Source: SAR92 bacterium BACL16 MAG-120619-bin48 (GTDB taxonomy: Bacteria; Pseudomonadota; Gammaproteobacteria; Pseudomonadales; Porticoccaceae). From it: 59,308 bases of DNA. Position 1 is the first letter of the stretch; every line of letters begins with the position of its first letter. The notes beneath the pieces were generated by a model. It was given only the letters and a program-made list of their open reading frames with translations. It searched no databases and had not been told where the DNA came from. Of the stretch, positions 21,482-31,043 are shown piece by piece. The stretch is taken from NCBI GenBank assembly GCA_001438605.1, contig LIDE01000020.1, forward strand, positions 1 to 59,308. The letters run 5' to 3'. Position numbers and translations under genes: made by a program.

Positions 21482-21823
21482 GTGGTTGAACGGGCAAGTA
21501 AAAACAGTATTAGAGATGATATTCGTCGAAAGACCGAGGCCTTTCTGTCTGGCGGTGGCGAAATCAAAAAACATGAGCGCGGCGCAACTGGCGAGCCCGC
21601 CGATAAGCCGAGAACGAAAGCGGTATTTGTCAGCAGCCAGCCACGGCAAACGCGAACCTATCTCAATGATGTTGTTTCAGCCCTAGACAGCCGTAAAAAC
21701 AAATCGTCGAAGACAACAACGAAAGCACCGAGTAAAACACCCAAGCGCCCGCACAAAAAAGTGATTTACGATGATTTTGGTGATCCTTTGAGAGAAGTCT
21801 GGACGGACGATAAAGAAAAATAA
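21482..21823 (+). CDS. Small basic hydrophilic protein, unknown
   Basis: 113 residues, lysine- and arginine-rich, predicted disordered in its second half, without a signal peptide or membrane segment. The N-terminal segment RRKTEAFLSGGGEIKKHERG resembles a short motif (FL-x-GG-x-I) that I associate with small regulators such as SutA; that link is weak and from memory only. It starts at GTG 21482, 64 bases after dinB. It is convergent with lipA. Confidence 0.6.
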   Translation: MVERASKNSIRDDIRRKTEAFLSGGGEIKKHERGATGEPADKPRTKAVFVSSQPRQTRTYLNDVVSALDSRKNKSSKTTTKAPSKTPKRPHKKVIYDDFGDPLREVWTDDKEK

Positions 21824-21866
21824 TGTCAGCCTTTCTTGGACCAAATTTGCCAGCTCTTGCCAATCC

Positions 21867-21887
21867 GGCCTCACTGCTTAGGCCTTT
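21867..21887 (+). terminator. Possible weak terminator
   Basis: GGCCT (21867-21871) pairs with AGGCC (21880-21884), then TTTCT. The short stem and interrupted T-run make this doubtful, but it lies between convergent genes where a terminator is expected. Confidence 0.3.
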
Positions 21888-21913
21888 CTACCCAAGCGTA
21901 TTGCTTAGCTCTT

Positions 21914-21950
21914 AGCAATCAGCAATCAGCAATCAGCAATCAGCAATCAG
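21914..21950. repeat. Five-copy 7-bp tandem repeat
   Basis: The unit AGCAATC is repeated five times without error from 21914 to 21948 and then begins again (AG). It lies between the small basic-protein gene and lipA, 40 bases beyond the lipA stop. It is likely to vary in copy number. Confidence 0.95.
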
Positions 21951-21989
21951 TCTAGGTCAGTCAGCACCTAGACACCGCGATGCTCGTCT

Positions 21990-22967
21990 TTAGTTAATAC
22001 TCTCACCGCGAGCTTGTTTGTCCGCGTGGTAGCTTGAGCGCACCAGAGGCCCACAGGCGGCCTGTGCGAAACCTATGCTATCAGCGTATTCTTTGTATTC
22101 CGCGAACTCATCGGGATGGACAAAACGATCAACTGGCAAGTGGCTTGCCGACGGCTGCAGATATTGTCCAACAGTCAGCATCTCGACGTCGTGCGCACGC
22201 AGATCGTCCAGTGTGCGCAGCAGCTCATCCTTCGTCTCTCCCAAACCAACCATCAGGCCTGACTTTGTCGGCACATTGGGATTGAGCGCTTTGTAGTCTT
22301 TCAACAGTTTCAGGGACCACTCGTAGTTGGCCCCCGGGCGTGCTTCGCGGTACAGGCGTGGAATGGTTTCCATATTGTGGTTGAACACATCTGGGGGTGT
22401 GGCCGTGAGTATTTCGAGGGCTGGCGCCATGCGGCCGCGAAAATCTGGAACAAGCACTTCAACTTTAAGCCCCGGCGATAGTATGCGCGCCTCGCGGATA
22501 CAGTCGGCAAAATGCTGTGCGCCGCCGTCGCGCAGGTCATCGCGATCGACAGAAGTGATGACCACATAACTCAGGCCCATTTCATGGATGGCTTTGGCTA
22601 GATTGGCCGGCTCTTCTGTGTCCAAAGGATTGGGCTTGCCATGGCCTACATCGCAAAACGGGCAGCGGCGGGTGCAGATCTCACCCATAATCATAAATGT
22701 GGCTGTACCGTGGCTAAAGCATTCATGCAAATTTGGACAGGCGGCTTCTTCACAGACCGTGGCCATTTTGTGGTTGCGCAAAATTTTCTTAATTTCTTGC
22801 ACTTTCGGTGATGATGACAGACGAATGCGCATCCACTCAGGTTTGCGTTGCACATCAACGGTAGGAATAACCTTCACCGGTATTCGCTCCACCTTGTCGG
22901 CGCTGCGAAGTTTTTCACCCTGTTGCAGGCGACGGGTGCGTTGTGGGGGCGTGACGGGCTCTGTCAT
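21990..22967 (-). CDS. lipA: Lipoyl synthase
   Basis: A radical-SAM enzyme that inserts two sulfurs into octanoyl groups on 2-oxoacid dehydrogenases and GcvH. The 325 residues include the auxiliary cluster cysteines 72, 77 and 83 ([13 protein letters not shown]) and the radical-SAM cysteines 98, 102 and 106 region in [12 protein letters not shown]. The C-terminal RSSYHAD supplies the conserved serine. It is downstream of lipB on the minus strand (9-base gap), so the octanoyl transferase and sulfur-insertion steps are co-transcribed. Confidence 0.97.
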   Translation of the reverse strand: MTEPVTPPQRTRRLQQGEKLRSADKVERIPVKVIPTVDVQRKPEWMRIRLSSSPKVQEIKKILRNHKMATVCEEAACPNLHECFSHGTATFMIMGEICTRRCPFCDVGHGKPNPLDTEEPANLAKAIHEMGLSYVVITSVDRDDLRDGGAQHFADCIREARILSPGLKVEVLVPDFRGRMAPALEILTATPPDVFNHNMETIPRLYREARPGANYEWSLKLLKDYKALNPNVPTKSGLMVGLGETKDELLRTLDDLRAHDVEMLTVGQYLQPSASHLPVDRFVHPDEFAEYKEYADSIGFAQAACGPLVRSSYHADKQARGESIN

Positions 22968-22976
22968 GACATTCCT

Positions 22977-23654
22977 TTAATGGAGTTCTTCGAGTACGGG
23001 CATCGAGGGCCCAATTTGGTGGCCATTATAGCCGAGTCCCGCAGTTAAAAAATCGGCTAATTTTGTCATCACTTGCTGAATATCGGGGGGATTATCGACA
23101 ATATCGGCAAGTTGTGTCATTGGCACACCGAGACCACAGGGGTTAATACGCTGCCAAGGTGTTAAGTCCATGGCGACATTGAAGTTCAACCCGTGGTAAC
23201 TGCAACCCTTGCGAATACGCAGGCCGAGGGACGCAATTTTGTGCCCATTTTCGAGGTATACGCCTGGCGCATCGCGGCGAGGCGAGGCTGTTATCTGCCA
23301 GTGCTGCAGTGTTGACACCAGGGCCTGCTCAATCAGGCTGACCAGTTCCCGTACGCCGAGTTTAAGACGCTTTAAATCAACTAAAATATACGCCGTAATC
23401 TGCCCCGGCCCATGATAAGTGACATGTCCACCACGGTCACTTTTAACCACGGGGATATCGCCGGGGAAGAGTATGTATTCCTCTTTGCCGGCCTGACCTT
23501 GAGTAAATACCGGATGGTGTTCGAGCAGCCAAATTTCATCGGGACTGTCACTGTCGCGCGCGTCGTTAAATGCCTTCATTTTGGCAAAAATAAAACCGTA
23601 GTCTTGCACGCCAAGATAACGAACTAACAATGGCATGGTGGGCTGCACGTTCAA
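22977..23654 (-). CDS. lipB: Octanoyl-[ACP]:protein N-octanoyltransferase
   Basis: Transfers octanoate from acyl carrier protein to lipoyl domains, making the substrate for LipA. The 225 residues show the signature [12 protein letters not shown], the catalytic lysine in [22 protein letters not shown], and the catalytic cysteine in [12 protein letters not shown]. It overlaps the upstream ybeD-like gene by four bases. Confidence 0.96.
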   Translation of the reverse strand: MNVQPTMPLLVRYLGVQDYGFIFAKMKAFNDARDSDSPDEIWLLEHHPVFTQGQAGKEEYILFPGDIPVVKSDRGGHVTYHGPGQITAYILVDLKRLKLGVRELVSLIEQALVSTLQHWQITASPRRDAPGVYLENGHKIASLGLRIRKGCSYHGLNFNVAMDLTPWQRINPCGLGVPMTQLADIVDNPPDIQQVMTKLADFLTAGLGYNGHQIGPSMPVLEELH

Positions 23655-23920
23655 ATGACCATCTTGACTCGAGCGCTGGTTTTTAGGTCGGCAAAAAGGG
23701 CATCGAGTTGTGGTTTCCCAGTCGCTCGGATAACAACAGTAATTGATTGCCAGCTACCTTTACTGCTATCGCGCACAGTGACGCTATTGAGATCGAATCC
23801 TGGGGCATGAATATGCATGACGTTTAACACATGGGCATGCAGTTCGGGATGCGCTGCGCCTAACACCTTAATGGGATAGTCGCAGGGGAATTCTAACAGG
23901 GGTGGCTGTTGGTCTGTCAC
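23651..23920 (-). CDS. YbeD/DUF493 family protein
   Basis: An 89-residue cytosolic protein matching the UPF0250 (YbeD) family: [11 protein letters not shown] near the N-terminus, then a small alpha-beta fold resembling an ACT domain. Its function is unproven. Its place between dacA and lipB is the classic one. The stop overlaps the lipB start by four bases. Confidence 0.9.
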   Translation of the reverse strand: MTDQQPPLLEFPCDYPIKVLGAAHPELHAHVLNVMHIHAPGFDLNSVTVRDSSKGSWQSITVVIRATGKPQLDALFADLKTSARVKMVI

Positions 23921-23928
23921 GGAGTTCC

Positions 23929-25104
23929 TCAGGACATCAGTCGGGTAATTAACAGCACGATCCAGTCAACAAAGCGTGAGATAAATCCTGACTCTTCGAC
24001 GGCCGTTGCTGAAACAATTGGCTTGTCGACGAGTATTTCTCCGTCCAGAGATACCTGAAGTCGGCCCAATTCTTGGCCAGCGGAAATCGGTGCTTTAATT
24101 TGTTCGTTGACAAGAATATTCGCGCTGAGGTTTTTCTGTGCCCCGCGTGGCAGTGTTAGAGCGATATTGTCGCTGATGGACAGGTTGATAAACTCGTCTT
24201 TGCCATACCAGACTTTGGCATTTTCTTTAATGACATCGCCTGCTCTGTAGATGGTTTTAGTTTCGAAATGACGGAAGCCGTAGGAGAATAATTTTTGTGA
24301 TTCTGTCGCTCGTGCGGCGTCACTGGTGGCGCCCATCACCACTGAAATCAAACGCATATCTTTGCGCTTGGCTGAGGCGACCAAGCAATAGCCTGCGGCA
24401 TTGGTGTGGCCAGTTTTGAGGCCGTCAACACTGCTGTCGCGCCAGAGCAATCGGTTTCGATTGGGTTGGTTTATATTGTTGTACTTGAAATATTTTTCGG
24501 AATAGATGCTGTAATGATCGGGATGATCTTGAATGATCGCGCGGGCCAAAATAGATAAGTCGCGGGCGGTGGATACCATGCCCTCGTAGGGTAAGCCTGT
24601 CGCATTAAAATACTCTGTGCCTGTCATACCCAGCAGTTCTGCTTGCTTGTTCATGCTGTCTGCGAAAGCGCTCTCGTCGCCACTGACATGCTCGGCCAGC
24701 GCGATTGACGCGTCGTTGCCCGACTGAATAATCACGCCGCGCATCAGATCATCTACAGATACTCGAGTGCGCGGGCTGAGGAACATGGTTGAGCCATCGG
24801 TTTTAGCACCGCCTTTTTCCCATGCATTGTCGCTTATAAGCACCATGTCGTCGCGCTTGATACGCCCAGCGTCTATCTCGTTGGCGACAATGTACGTGGT
24901 CATCATTTTTGCTAGGCTGGCAGGCGGCAACTGCAAGTCTGCGTTGCTTTCTGTAATGATATAGCCGGTATCGGCATCCATGAGAATCCAGGCTTTTGCC
25001 GCAAGTTCTGGTGGCGCAGGAATCAGTTTTTGAGCATGAGCAGAGGTGAATGCCAACAGACAAAGAGTGATAGTGAGCGGAGTTAAAATCCATTTTTTGA
25101 GCAT
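23929..25104 (-). CDS. dacA: D-alanyl-D-alanine carboxypeptidase (PBP5/6 type)
   Basis: A low-molecular-weight penicillin-binding protein that trims terminal D-Ala from peptidoglycan pentapeptides. 391 residues. The signal peptide ends at SAHA (about residue 24). Active-site motifs are Ser63-x-x-Lys66 (SLAK), Ser128-Gly-Asn130 and Lys230-Thr-Gly232. The C-terminal beta domain is followed by an amphipathic end (about residues 374-391, FVDWIVLLITRLMS) that attaches to the membrane. It sits downstream of rlpA and mltB in the elongation cluster. Confidence 0.96.
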   Translation of the reverse strand: MLKKWILTPLTITLCLLAFTSAHAQKLIPAPPELAAKAWILMDADTGYIITESNADLQLPPASLAKMMTTYIVANEIDAGRIKRDDMVLISDNAWEKGGAKTDGSTMFLSPRTRVSVDDLMRGVIIQSGNDASIALAEHVSGDESAFADSMNKQAELLGMTGTEYFNATGLPYEGMVSTARDLSILARAIIQDHPDHYSIYSEKYFKYNNINQPNRNRLLWRDSSVDGLKTGHTNAAGYCLVASAKRKDMRLISVVMGATSDAARATESQKLFSYGFRHFETKTIYRAGDVIKENAKVWYGKDEFINLSISDNIALTLPRGAQKNLSANILVNEQIKAPISAGQELGRLQVSLDGEILVDKPIVSATAVEESGFISRFVDWIVLLITRLMS

Positions 25105-25245
25105 AATAGACCACGGCTTAGTTGAAATTTAGACGGCCGACAGTCTACCACTTCACAGTGGAGGATGCCCACCCACCTAAGCCTGAACGCGCGTAATTTT
25201 TAGCGGCCTGGGCTACGCTGGCAAAGCCGCTTTAATGGCAGAGGC

Positions 25246-26124
25246 TCAGGGGCTTACCGCAAATGCGCTGAGATTAGCAGTGGTTTTGAGCATTTCTTGA
25301 ATACTTTGCAGTTCTAGATGATTGGCAATCGGTCCAATCCACAATTTAAACAGATTGTTCTGATTGCGCACGGTCATTGGGTAGCTGACCAAACTGCCGA
25401 TTTTGCCGCGCAGTTGGTCGGCCAAACTGGCATCGCTAAAGGCGCCGACTTGCAGGTACTGCCCTTCGTAACTGGCCGTGACGGGCGCAGATTGCGGCAG
25501 CCCTGCGGCGACGATTGAGGGTGTTGCTGTGACCAGCGGTGGCTCGGGGGCTTTGGGATCTGTATCAATTGCTTCCACCAATACTTTGGCGGTGCCCTTG
25601 TCGACGTAACCGAGTTTCATGGCGGCGACATAGGATAAATCAATAATACGGTCGCCGTGGAAGGGGCCGCGGTCGTTGACTCTGACCACAATTGACCGGC
25701 CATTCTCGACATTGGTTACTTTCACATAGCTTGGAATGGGGAGGGTTTTATGCGCGGCGGTCATGCCATACATATTGTAAATTTCACCGTTTGAGGTGAG
25801 GCGGCCATGAAATTTTGTGCCGTACCAAGAGGCGATGCCGGTTGCGCTGTAATTCTTGTTGGTAGGCATGACTTTGTAGGTCTTACCGAATACCTCATAG
25901 GGGCTTTTGTTGCCTGCCTTGGTGATGGGCTCGGGTTTGGGTTTGGCGTTGGGGATCACGCTGGTATCAATGGCCTTACCCGCGCTATCTTTTTCGATCA
26001 TGACTGGCGCCGGCGTCGAGTCGGGAGTCGATGCGCAGCTTGCCAGCAACAGTATTGCGACAAAAGCCGCTAAAAGGCGAGCAGCGCTGGGGACGATTAG
26101 AGTATTAGCAATCAGTTTGCGCAC
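25246..26124 (-). CDS. rlpA: Septal ring lytic transglycosylase RlpA with SPOR domain
   Basis: A 292-residue outer-membrane lipoprotein. The lipobox LLASC ends the signal peptide (about residue 30). The double-psi beta-barrel domain contains GIASWYGTKFHGRLTSNGE and VRVNDRGPFHGDRIIDLS, with the Asp and His expected of active RlpA. The C-terminal SPOR domain (about residues 215-292) binds denuded septal glycan. It starts at GTG 26124 inside the end of mltB (20-base overlap). Confidence 0.93.
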   Translation of the reverse strand: MRKLIANTLIVPSAARLLAAFVAILLLASCASTPDSTPAPVMIEKDSAGKAIDTSVIPNAKPKPEPITKAGNKSPYEVFGKTYKVMPTNKNYSATGIASWYGTKFHGRLTSNGEIYNMYGMTAAHKTLPIPSYVKVTNVENGRSIVVRVNDRGPFHGDRIIDLSYVAAMKLGYVDKGTAKVLVEAIDTDPKAPEPPLVTATPSIVAAGLPQSAPVTASYEGQYLQVGAFSDASLADQLRGKIGSLVSYPMTVRNQNNLFKLWIGPIANHLELQSIQEMLKTTANLSAFAVSP

Positions 26125-27139
26125 AGCGACCGTCCTGAATTAATTCACTCAACTGATAGACCGCCATGGCATATTTTGTGCGCGGATTGTAGCGGCTGAT
26201 AACGTAAAAATTGTGCAGTCCGAGCCAGTATTCATTGCCGTATTTTGCTTCAAAGCGCAACGGCAATGCGCTGCTGTCTTCGGGCAGCTTTTCCAGTGTT
26301 TTGTAGCCTTGGGCCCGCAGTTCAGAAAGGCTGATGCCTGGCTTAAACAATTTATTTAGGCTGTCTTCGGCGGGGTCGCTGTTGATATTTGCCCGCACAG
26401 CAACCAGTTCGCCTTTTTTCCAGCCATGCTTGGCGAAGTAGTTGGCAACACTGCCTATCGCATCCGTTGGGTTATTCCATATATCGACAAATTGGTCGTT
26501 GTCGAAGTCAACCGCATAGTTGCGATAACTACTTGGCATAAACTGGCCCCAGCCCATGGCGCCGGCGTAGGAGCCTTTGAGTTCGAGCGGGTTTTGTTTT
26601 TGTTCGCGGGCGAGCAGGAATAAATTCTCTAATTCAGCGGCGAAAAAGGTCTGTCGCGCGGGGCGTTTATCGATGCTGATGTAATAGTCAAACGCCAGCG
26701 TGCAGAGTGCGTCGATCACCTTATAGCTGCCGGTGTTACTGCCATAGTTAGTTTCAACGCCAATAATGCCGACAATAATGGCGGCATCGACACCTAACTC
26801 TTGTTCGGCTCTCTCAAGGGTTTCTTGGTTGTCTTGCCAAAATTTAACGCCGCCTTTTATGCGTGCATCGGAGATAAAGTGTTTGCGGTATTCGTACCAG
26901 GGTTTGACTTTTTCTGCGGGCCTGCTCATGGCCTTGACGATGGACTCTTGATATTCCGCAGCGGCCAGCCAAGCCACAATATCGTCGCGCTGAAACTCGT
27001 GCTTATCTACCATGAGGTCAATAAATGCCGACACTTCGGGGTGGGTTGAATAGTCAGCCTGGCTCAGGGAAGAAAGGCTCATCACTGGGGCTGTGAGGAG
27101 GCAGAGGGCGAGCAGTTTTCTGGCGCAATATTTTTTCAA
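26105..27139 (-). CDS. mltB: Membrane-bound lytic murein transglycosylase B
   Basis: A 344-residue family 103 lytic transglycosylase that cleaves peptidoglycan glycan strands. It has a signal peptide (to about residue 29) without a clear lipobox cysteine, so it may be periplasmic rather than lipidated. The catalytic glutamate lies in IVGIIGVETNYGSNTG; GSYAGAMGWGQFMPSSYRNYA is the second family signature. It lies between rodA and rlpA. Confidence 0.93.
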   Translation of the reverse strand: MKKYCARKLLALCLLTAPVMSLSSLSQADYSTHPEVSAFIDLMVDKHEFQRDDIVAWLAAAEYQESIVKAMSRPAEKVKPWYEYRKHFISDARIKGGVKFWQDNQETLERAEQELGVDAAIIVGIIGVETNYGSNTGSYKVIDALCTLAFDYYISIDKRPARQTFFAAELENLFLLAREQKQNPLELKGSYAGAMGWGQFMPSSYRNYAVDFDNDQFVDIWNNPTDAIGSVANYFAKHGWKKGELVAVRANINSDPAEDSLNKLFKPGISLSELRAQGYKTLEKLPEDSSALPLRFEAKYGNEYWLGLHNFYVISRYNPRTKYAMAVYQLSELIQDGRCAQTDC

Positions 27140-27148
27140 AGTGTCACC

Positions 27149-28276
27149 TTAAATTCGTTTTTGTTCGGTGCTGATGGCCATCAGAATACCAAATCCAAGA
27201 AACAGAGTCACAATTGCAGTGCCACCGTAACTGATAAAGGGTAAGGGTGCGCCAACCACGGGTAAGATACCTGAAACCATGCCCATGTTGACAAAAATAT
27301 AGACGAAAAATGATAGACCCATGGTTCCTGCCATTAGGCGGCCGAACATGGATTGCGCGTTTAATGCGATCACCAGACAGCGGCCAATCAACAGTAAGTA
27401 AAGGGTGAGCATGGTGAGCACGCCCACCAACCCGAACTCTTCCGCCAGAACGGCAATAATAAAGTCTGTGTGGCTTTCCGGTAAAAAGTTAAGCTGTGAT
27501 TGAGTGCCCTCCGTCCAACCTTTCCCGCTCCACCCGCCAGAGCCGATCGCGGTGGTGGACTGCATGATATTCCACCCAGCGCCGAGCTTGTCCTGTTCTG
27601 GGGAGAGCAGCGTTAAGACGCGCTGCTTTTGGTAGTCGCGCATAACGTAAAACCACAGGGTGGGCAGTGCGGCCATGGCCAGTAGTGCAGTTGTCACGAG
27701 ATAGCGCTTGCCGAGACCCGCCAAAAAAAGCGCGAAAAAGCCAGAGGAGAAAACAATCAGCGACGTGCCGAGATCGGGCTGTCGAGCAATTAAAAATACA
27801 GGAATGGCAGTGGCCACGAGGGCAAAACAGACGTGTTTAAAACTCGGGGGCAGATAGCGTTTGCTGAGAAATGCTGAGAGCATCATAGGGACAGCAATTT
27901 TCATTAACTCGGATGGTTGAAAACGAGTAACTCCGAGATCGAGCCAGCGCTGCGCGCCTTTTGCGCCAACGCCCACAAACAGCACTGCAATTAATGCCAA
28001 GAGGCCGCCGAAGTAGATCAGCATTGCATAGCGCTCCCACCCTCGAGGGGGAAACTGTGCCATAAAAATCATTGAGATCAATCCGATCACCATAAAGGTT
28101 GCTTGACGTTCGACGTAGAAAAGATTTTCACCACTGGCGCTGTAAAGCACTGCAAGACCAATGCCGCAGAGGATAAGTAAGATTACCAGCAGGGGTATAT
28201 CGATATGCATCCTGCGCGACGGTCGACGATCCCCGCCGGGGCTGCTGAGTTGCCTGACAAAATCATTTCTATGCAT
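27149..28276 (-). CDS. rodA: Peptidoglycan glycosyltransferase RodA
   Basis: A SEDS-family polymerase of the rod (elongasome) complex, working with PBP2. The 375 residues have about ten transmembrane helices. Typical SEDS motifs are RWLDLGVTRFQPSELMKIA, RQPDLGTSLIV, FLPESHTDFIIAVLAEEFG and the C-terminal PFISYGGTAIVTLFLGFGI. It lies 6 bases after mrdA, its functional partner. Confidence 0.96.
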   Translation of the reverse strand: MHRNDFVRQLSSPGGDRRPSRRMHIDIPLLVILLILCGIGLAVLYSASGENLFYVERQATFMVIGLISMIFMAQFPPRGWERYAMLIYFGGLLALIAVLFVGVGAKGAQRWLDLGVTRFQPSELMKIAVPMMLSAFLSKRYLPPSFKHVCFALVATAIPVFLIARQPDLGTSLIVFSSGFFALFLAGLGKRYLVTTALLAMAALPTLWFYVMRDYQKQRVLTLLSPEQDKLGAGWNIMQSTTAIGSGGWSGKGWTEGTQSQLNFLPESHTDFIIAVLAEEFGLVGVLTMLTLYLLLIGRCLVIALNAQSMFGRLMAGTMGLSFFVYIFVNMGMVSGILPVVGAPLPFISYGGTAIVTLFLGFGILMAISTEQKRI

Positions 28277-28282
28277 CGTATG

Positions 28283-30142
28283 TCACTCTGATTCTGACGG
28301 TGAGGCTGCGTTTGAGTCCATGTAAGCATCGAAAACGGCGCGGGCAATCGGTGCCGCGCTTGAACTTCCGTGCTCGCCATTTTCAACAATAAGACCTATG
28401 GCTATTTTGGGGTCGTCTGCTGGCGCAAAGGCGACAAAGAGTGCGTGGTCCCACTGTTCTTTGTCAATTTTAGTGCTGTCGTATTTATCTTTCGCGCCAA
28501 TACTGATGACTTGAGCGGTACCGGTTTTGCCTGCAATTTTGTAGTCAAGATCGCGACTAATACCTTTGGCGGTGCCACGAGGGCTGTGTACAACGTCGAC
28601 CATGGCTTGGTGGACGTAGTCCCAATATTGCTTATCCATCTTAATCGTTGGTGGTTCTTCTGCAGGCACTTGATCTACGCCGTTGATCGCCTTAACTAAC
28701 CGTGGGGTTTGCACTTCACCGCGACTAGCAATTCGCGCGGTCATAACCGCGAGCTGCAGGGGTGTTGCGAGCATATAACCTTGACCGATACTCACGTTGA
28801 TAGTGTCACCGTTGTACCAAAACTGACGGCGCTCTCCCTGTTTCCAAGCACGACTTGGCATAATGCCGTTGCGCTCGCCAGGCAGATCTATGCCGGTGAG
28901 CACGCCGAGACCGAATTGGTTGCCGTAAGTGGACAGCATGTCGATACCGGTGCGCACGCCAAGTTCATAAAAATAGACATCGCAGGACTCAATGATCGCC
29001 TTGGCGAGATCGATGCCGCTGCCGTGACCACCGCGCGCGAAGTTATGGTCGCGCCAAGGTCGCTCAACCCCCTTAAAGTAGAAGAAGCCGTTATCTTGAA
29101 TTTTGAAGTTAGTGGTCACTGTACCTTTTTGCAGCGCAATCAAACCAAACAGTGGTTTTACCGTTGAACCCGGCGGATATTGCCCACGAATGGTGCGATC
29201 AAACAACGGCCTGCTTTTATCGTAGAGCAGGCGGTCGTAATCTTTTTGGCTGATACCGCCAACAAAGAGGTTGGGGTCGTAACTGGGGGCGCTAACCATG
29301 GCGAGAATACCGCCCGTTTTGACATCGATGGCGACCAGCGCGCCGCGTTCGCCATTAAAGGCGTCGAGGCCGACGCGCTGCAACTCACTGTCGATAAAAA
29401 GCGTTAGATCGTCGCCCGCGATCGGGGCATTTTGCTCGAGCACACGCATAACGCGCCCCAAGGCATTGGTCTCAACCTGCTCGCTGCCCACTTGGCCGAG
29501 CAAGCGGTCTTCGTAGAATTTTTCCAGCCCATTTTTACCAATCGAGTCAGTGCCACTGTATTGCACTTTGTCGATGGTCTCACTTTCGGCCTCGTTGATA
29601 CGTCCGACATAGCCGACCACGTTGGCAAACAATTCCGCTTCGGGGTAGTAGCGATTTAAGCGTGCCGAGGTTTCCGTCCCAAGCAGTCGATGGCCATGCA
29701 CCGCAAGCGTGGCGCGCTCTTCTTCACTGAGATTAAACTTTAATGTGGTTTGCTCGTACGGGCGTCGCTGTTTTAAACGCTTGCGAAAATTCTCAATGTC
29801 GCGCTCTGACACTGTGATTAGCGCGCTGAGGTCACTGAGCAGCTGTTCTAGATTGGCGCTGCGTTCAGGGACTATGGTGAGGTTGAAGCTGGGACGGTTG
29901 TCGGCAATAAGCTCGCCGTCACTGGCGTAAATTAAACCGCGGGAGGGGGCGAGTGGGCGAACCAAAACACGGTTGTTGTTAGATTGGGTGGCAAAATCGT
30001 CGTGCCGCGATATTTGCAGGTTGAAGTAACGCGCGGCTAGCAGCCCTGATAAAACAAGCGTTATCACTGCCGTGATAAAGAGACGCTGAGCAAACAGCAG
30101 ACGTTCGCGAGCCGGATCGGAAAAGGCGCGGTCCTGCATCAT
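28283..30142 (-). CDS. mrdA: Penicillin-binding protein 2
   Basis: A class B transpeptidase for lateral wall growth. 619 residues: a short cytosolic tail, one transmembrane helix (about 21-40), a dimerisation/pedestal domain, and the transpeptidase domain with active-site Ser326-x-x-Lys329 (GSTVKP), Ser386-Cys-Asp388 and Lys539-Thr-Gly541. The length matches the family. It heads the rod cluster, followed by rodA, mltB, rlpA and dacA. Confidence 0.97.
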   Translation of the reverse strand: MMQDRAFSDPARERLLFAQRLFITAVITLVLSGLLAARYFNLQISRHDDFATQSNNNRVLVRPLAPSRGLIYASDGELIADNRPSFNLTIVPERSANLEQLLSDLSALITVSERDIENFRKRLKQRRPYEQTTLKFNLSEEERATLAVHGHRLLGTETSARLNRYYPEAELFANVVGYVGRINEAESETIDKVQYSGTDSIGKNGLEKFYEDRLLGQVGSEQVETNALGRVMRVLEQNAPIAGDDLTLFIDSELQRVGLDAFNGERGALVAIDVKTGGILAMVSAPSYDPNLFVGGISQKDYDRLLYDKSRPLFDRTIRGQYPPGSTVKPLFGLIALQKGTVTTNFKIQDNGFFYFKGVERPWRDHNFARGGHGSGIDLAKAIIESCDVYFYELGVRTGIDMLSTYGNQFGLGVLTGIDLPGERNGIMPSRAWKQGERRQFWYNGDTINVSIGQGYMLATPLQLAVMTARIASRGEVQTPRLVKAINGVDQVPAEEPPTIKMDKQYWDYVHQAMVDVVHSPRGTAKGISRDLDYKIAGKTGTAQVISIGAKDKYDSTKIDKEQWDHALFVAFAPADDPKIAIGLIVENGEHGSSSAAPIARAVFDAYMDSNAASPSESE

Positions 30143-30172
30143 ATTAGTCTGTCGCCATAATCGGTTGCCCTG

Positions 30173-30643
30173 TCAGCTGCGATGATAGGGGTGATTTGCG
30201 TTGATGGTCCACGCGCGATACAGCTGTTCCATCAATACAATTCTTACCAGTGGGTGGGGCAGGGTTAAATCTGACAGCGACCAGCGCAGATCGGCGCGCG
30301 CGAGGCACTGGTCGGAGAGCCCATCGGGACCGCCAATAATTAAACATATATCGCGCCCATTCATCTGCCACTCGGCCAAGCGGCCGGCCAGCTTTTCTGT
30401 GCTCATACCTTTGCCGAGCACATCCAGGGCGACTACGTAGTCCTGTTCACCAATGGCTTTGAGAAGCGCTTGGCTCTCTTTTTCAATAGCGATTGAGGGC
30501 GGCTGGTTTTTGCCGCGCACGGCAAGTGCTATCTCAACAGTTTCAATACGCAACTCGGGAGGCATGCGCTTGCCATATTCGTTGCAGCCAGCGTCCACCC
30601 AGCTGGGCATTCGGGTGCCGACGGCGAGAAGTTTAAGCTTCAT
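30173..30643 (-). CDS. rlmH: 23S rRNA (pseudouridine1915-N3)-methyltransferase RlmH
   Basis: A 156-residue SPOUT methyltransferase acting on assembled 70S ribosomes at helix 69. It begins MKLKLLAVGTRMPSWVD, and the SAM-binding knot carries CLIIGGPDGLS and LTLPHPLVRIVLMEQLYRAW, which are family hallmarks. It lies between rsfS and mrdA as in most gammaproteobacteria. Confidence 0.96.
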   Translation of the reverse strand: MKLKLLAVGTRMPSWVDAGCNEYGKRMPPELRIETVEIALAVRGKNQPPSIAIEKESQALLKAIGEQDYVVALDVLGKGMSTEKLAGRLAEWQMNGRDICLIIGGPDGLSDQCLARADLRWSLSDLTLPHPLVRIVLMEQLYRAWTINANHPYHRS

Positions 30644-30658
30644 CTCGCGTCAGTCGTC

Positions 30659-31033
30659 CTAGCTCAGATCGCCAAGCAGGTGCTGGTCGTCGCCATGATC
30701 CGGCGCATCGCCTGGACGCATGGACCAGAGGCGCTCTAGGTCGTAAAACGCGCGGGTAGCGGGCAGCATGATGTGCACAATCACATCACCAAAGTCGACT
30801 AGTATCCACTCGGAGGTGTCGTCACCCTCTATGCCGATCATGTCGTAGCCTGCTTTCTTGCCCTCGACCACCACATTGTTGGCCAGTGATTTCACCTGAC
30901 GGTTTGAGGTGCCGCTGGCAACCACCATGGTATCCATCATGCCTGTAAGCTCGCGCACGTCGAGCGAGACAATGTTTTGCGCTTTAACTTCTTCTAGCGC
31001 TGCGATAACAATTTCTTTTAGTGATTGGGTCAT
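30659..31033 (-). CDS. rsfS: Ribosomal silencing factor RsfS
   Basis: Binds L14 on the 50S subunit and blocks subunit joining in starvation. The 124-residue protein shows ALEEVKAQNIVSLDVREL, VVASGTSNRQVKSLA and the typical EWILVDFGDVIVHIMLP. The frame is open to 31105, but that start lies inside nadD; ATG 31033, 10 bases after the nadD stop, gives the family N-terminus. The C-terminal tail is Asp/His-rich. Confidence 0.92.
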   Translation of the reverse strand: MTQSLKEIVIAALEEVKAQNIVSLDVRELTGMMDTMVVASGTSNRQVKSLANNVVVEGKKAGYDMIGIEGDDTSEWILVDFGDVIVHIMLPATRAFYDLERLWSMRPGDAPDHGDDQHLLGDLS

Positions 31034-31043
31034 ATTAAACAGA

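Noticed and set aside
21861-21989. CRISPR-like array near the 7-bp repeats
   Set aside because: Units are 7 bases with no spacers; a simple tandem repeat.
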